From Leptolyngbyaceae cyanobacterium M65_K2018_010 (lineage in GTDB: Bacteria; Cyanobacteriota; Cyanobacteriia; Phormidesmidales; Phormidesmidaceae), in NCBI GenBank assembly GCA_015295885.1, contig DVEE01000373.1, positions 1 through 5,443 of the forward strand: a DNA stretch of 5,443 nt, read 5' to 3'. The position numbers and the translations under genes are program-made. Of this stretch, positions 5,178 through 5,443 are shown piece after piece; position 1 is the stretch's first letter, and each line of letters starts with the position of its first letter. Under the pieces are notes generated by a model that saw only the letters and a list, made by a program, of their open reading frames with translations, searched no databases and was not told the DNA's origin.

Positions 5178-5443
5178 TTACAACCCGGCCAGGGTATGGC
5201 CCAGCTTATCGGCCAGGCCCTCTATCCAGCGTTCATCCTGCTGGGTATAGCTGCGGGGGGCGTTGGCGGCCAAAATGAGTACCCCCTCCTGGCCCATCGG
5301 TTGGCAAATGACCCCCTGGGTATTTTCGGGCAGGTAGGTGAACTCGACGCGCCCGGGGTAAATGTTCAGGTTGACCAGATAGACCGCTTTACCAGTTTCG
5401 AGTACCCGCTTCACAATGGGGCCAGGGATAACCTCTGAGCTAG
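5178..5443 (-). CDS. probable CCB2/CCB4-like cofactor assembly of complex C subunit B, C-terminal fragment
   Basis: The last 88 codons of a gene that enters from the right edge on the minus strand and ends in TAA... the reading frame is open to the edge and closes at 5178. The internal GTG at 5414 is not a true start, since coding continues upstream of it. The fragment contains VKRVLETGKAVYLVNLNIYP, then PENTQGVICQPMG, GVLILAANAPRSYTQQDE and a final amphipathic helix ending TLAGL. This resembles the GAF-like C-terminal domain of the CCB2/CCB4 family, which in chloroplasts helps attach haem c' to cytochrome b6 of the b6f complex; cyanobacteria carry a homologue. The assignment is from remembered pattern, not a search. 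A GAF-domain protein of another kind is the main alternative. The membrane segments expected at the N-terminus are outside the window. Confidence 0.58.
   Translation of the reverse strand, partial: SSEVIPGPIVKRVLETGKAVYLVNLNIYPGRVEFTYLPENTQGVICQPMGQEGVLILAANAPRSYTQQDERWIEGLADKLGHTLAGL

Overview
The window is very probably cyanobacterial chromosome. It carries six copies of the octamer GCGATCGC (the HIP1 repeat of cyanobacteria) in about 5.4 kb, where chance predicts about 0.1. Protein signatures agree: an RseP of cyanobacterial type, an aldo/keto reductase resembling plastid-targeted plant homologues, and what looks like the C-terminus of a CCB-type protein, a family confined to oxygenic phototrophs. 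Base composition is fairly GC-rich, and no mobile element, CRISPR array, tRNA or rRNA was found. I cannot name the genus.

Layout, left to right. The N-terminal 49 codons of miaB (tRNA methylthiotransferase) run off the left edge on the minus strand. Upstream of it, same strand, is an NADP-type aldo/keto reductase with a GTG start. A 167-bp divergent intergenic region follows. Next, on the plus strand, is a metallo-beta-lactamase/beta-CASP exonuclease of the ATP-dependent-ligase-associated type. Its stop codon directly abuts the stop codon of mpg (AAG-type 3-methyladenine DNA glycosylase) on the minus strand. A 292-bp gap with several small inverted repeats separates mpg from nth (endonuclease III), whose GTG start overlaps the end of rseP (site-2 intramembrane protease) by four bases. 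After a 158-bp gap, the last 88 codons of a probable CCB2/CCB4-like cytochrome b6f assembly factor enter from the right edge on the minus strand.

Functional picture. Three consecutive genes (exonuclease, mpg, nth) act on damaged DNA: Mpg removes alkylated or deaminated purines, Nth removes oxidised pyrimidines and cuts abasic sites, and the exonuclease family is predicted to process ends before ligation. They are not one operon. The exonuclease faces the other two, and nth is translationally coupled to rseP instead. No ligase or Lhr-type helicase partner is visible next to the exonuclease. The remaining genes are housekeeping: tRNA modification, carbonyl reduction, membrane proteolysis and probable cytochrome assembly. 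I saw no strong case for a wholly new system. The points most worth a second look are the orphan ligase-associated exonuclease, its zero-gap convergence with mpg, the potentially structured leader of mpg, and the rseP-nth overlap.
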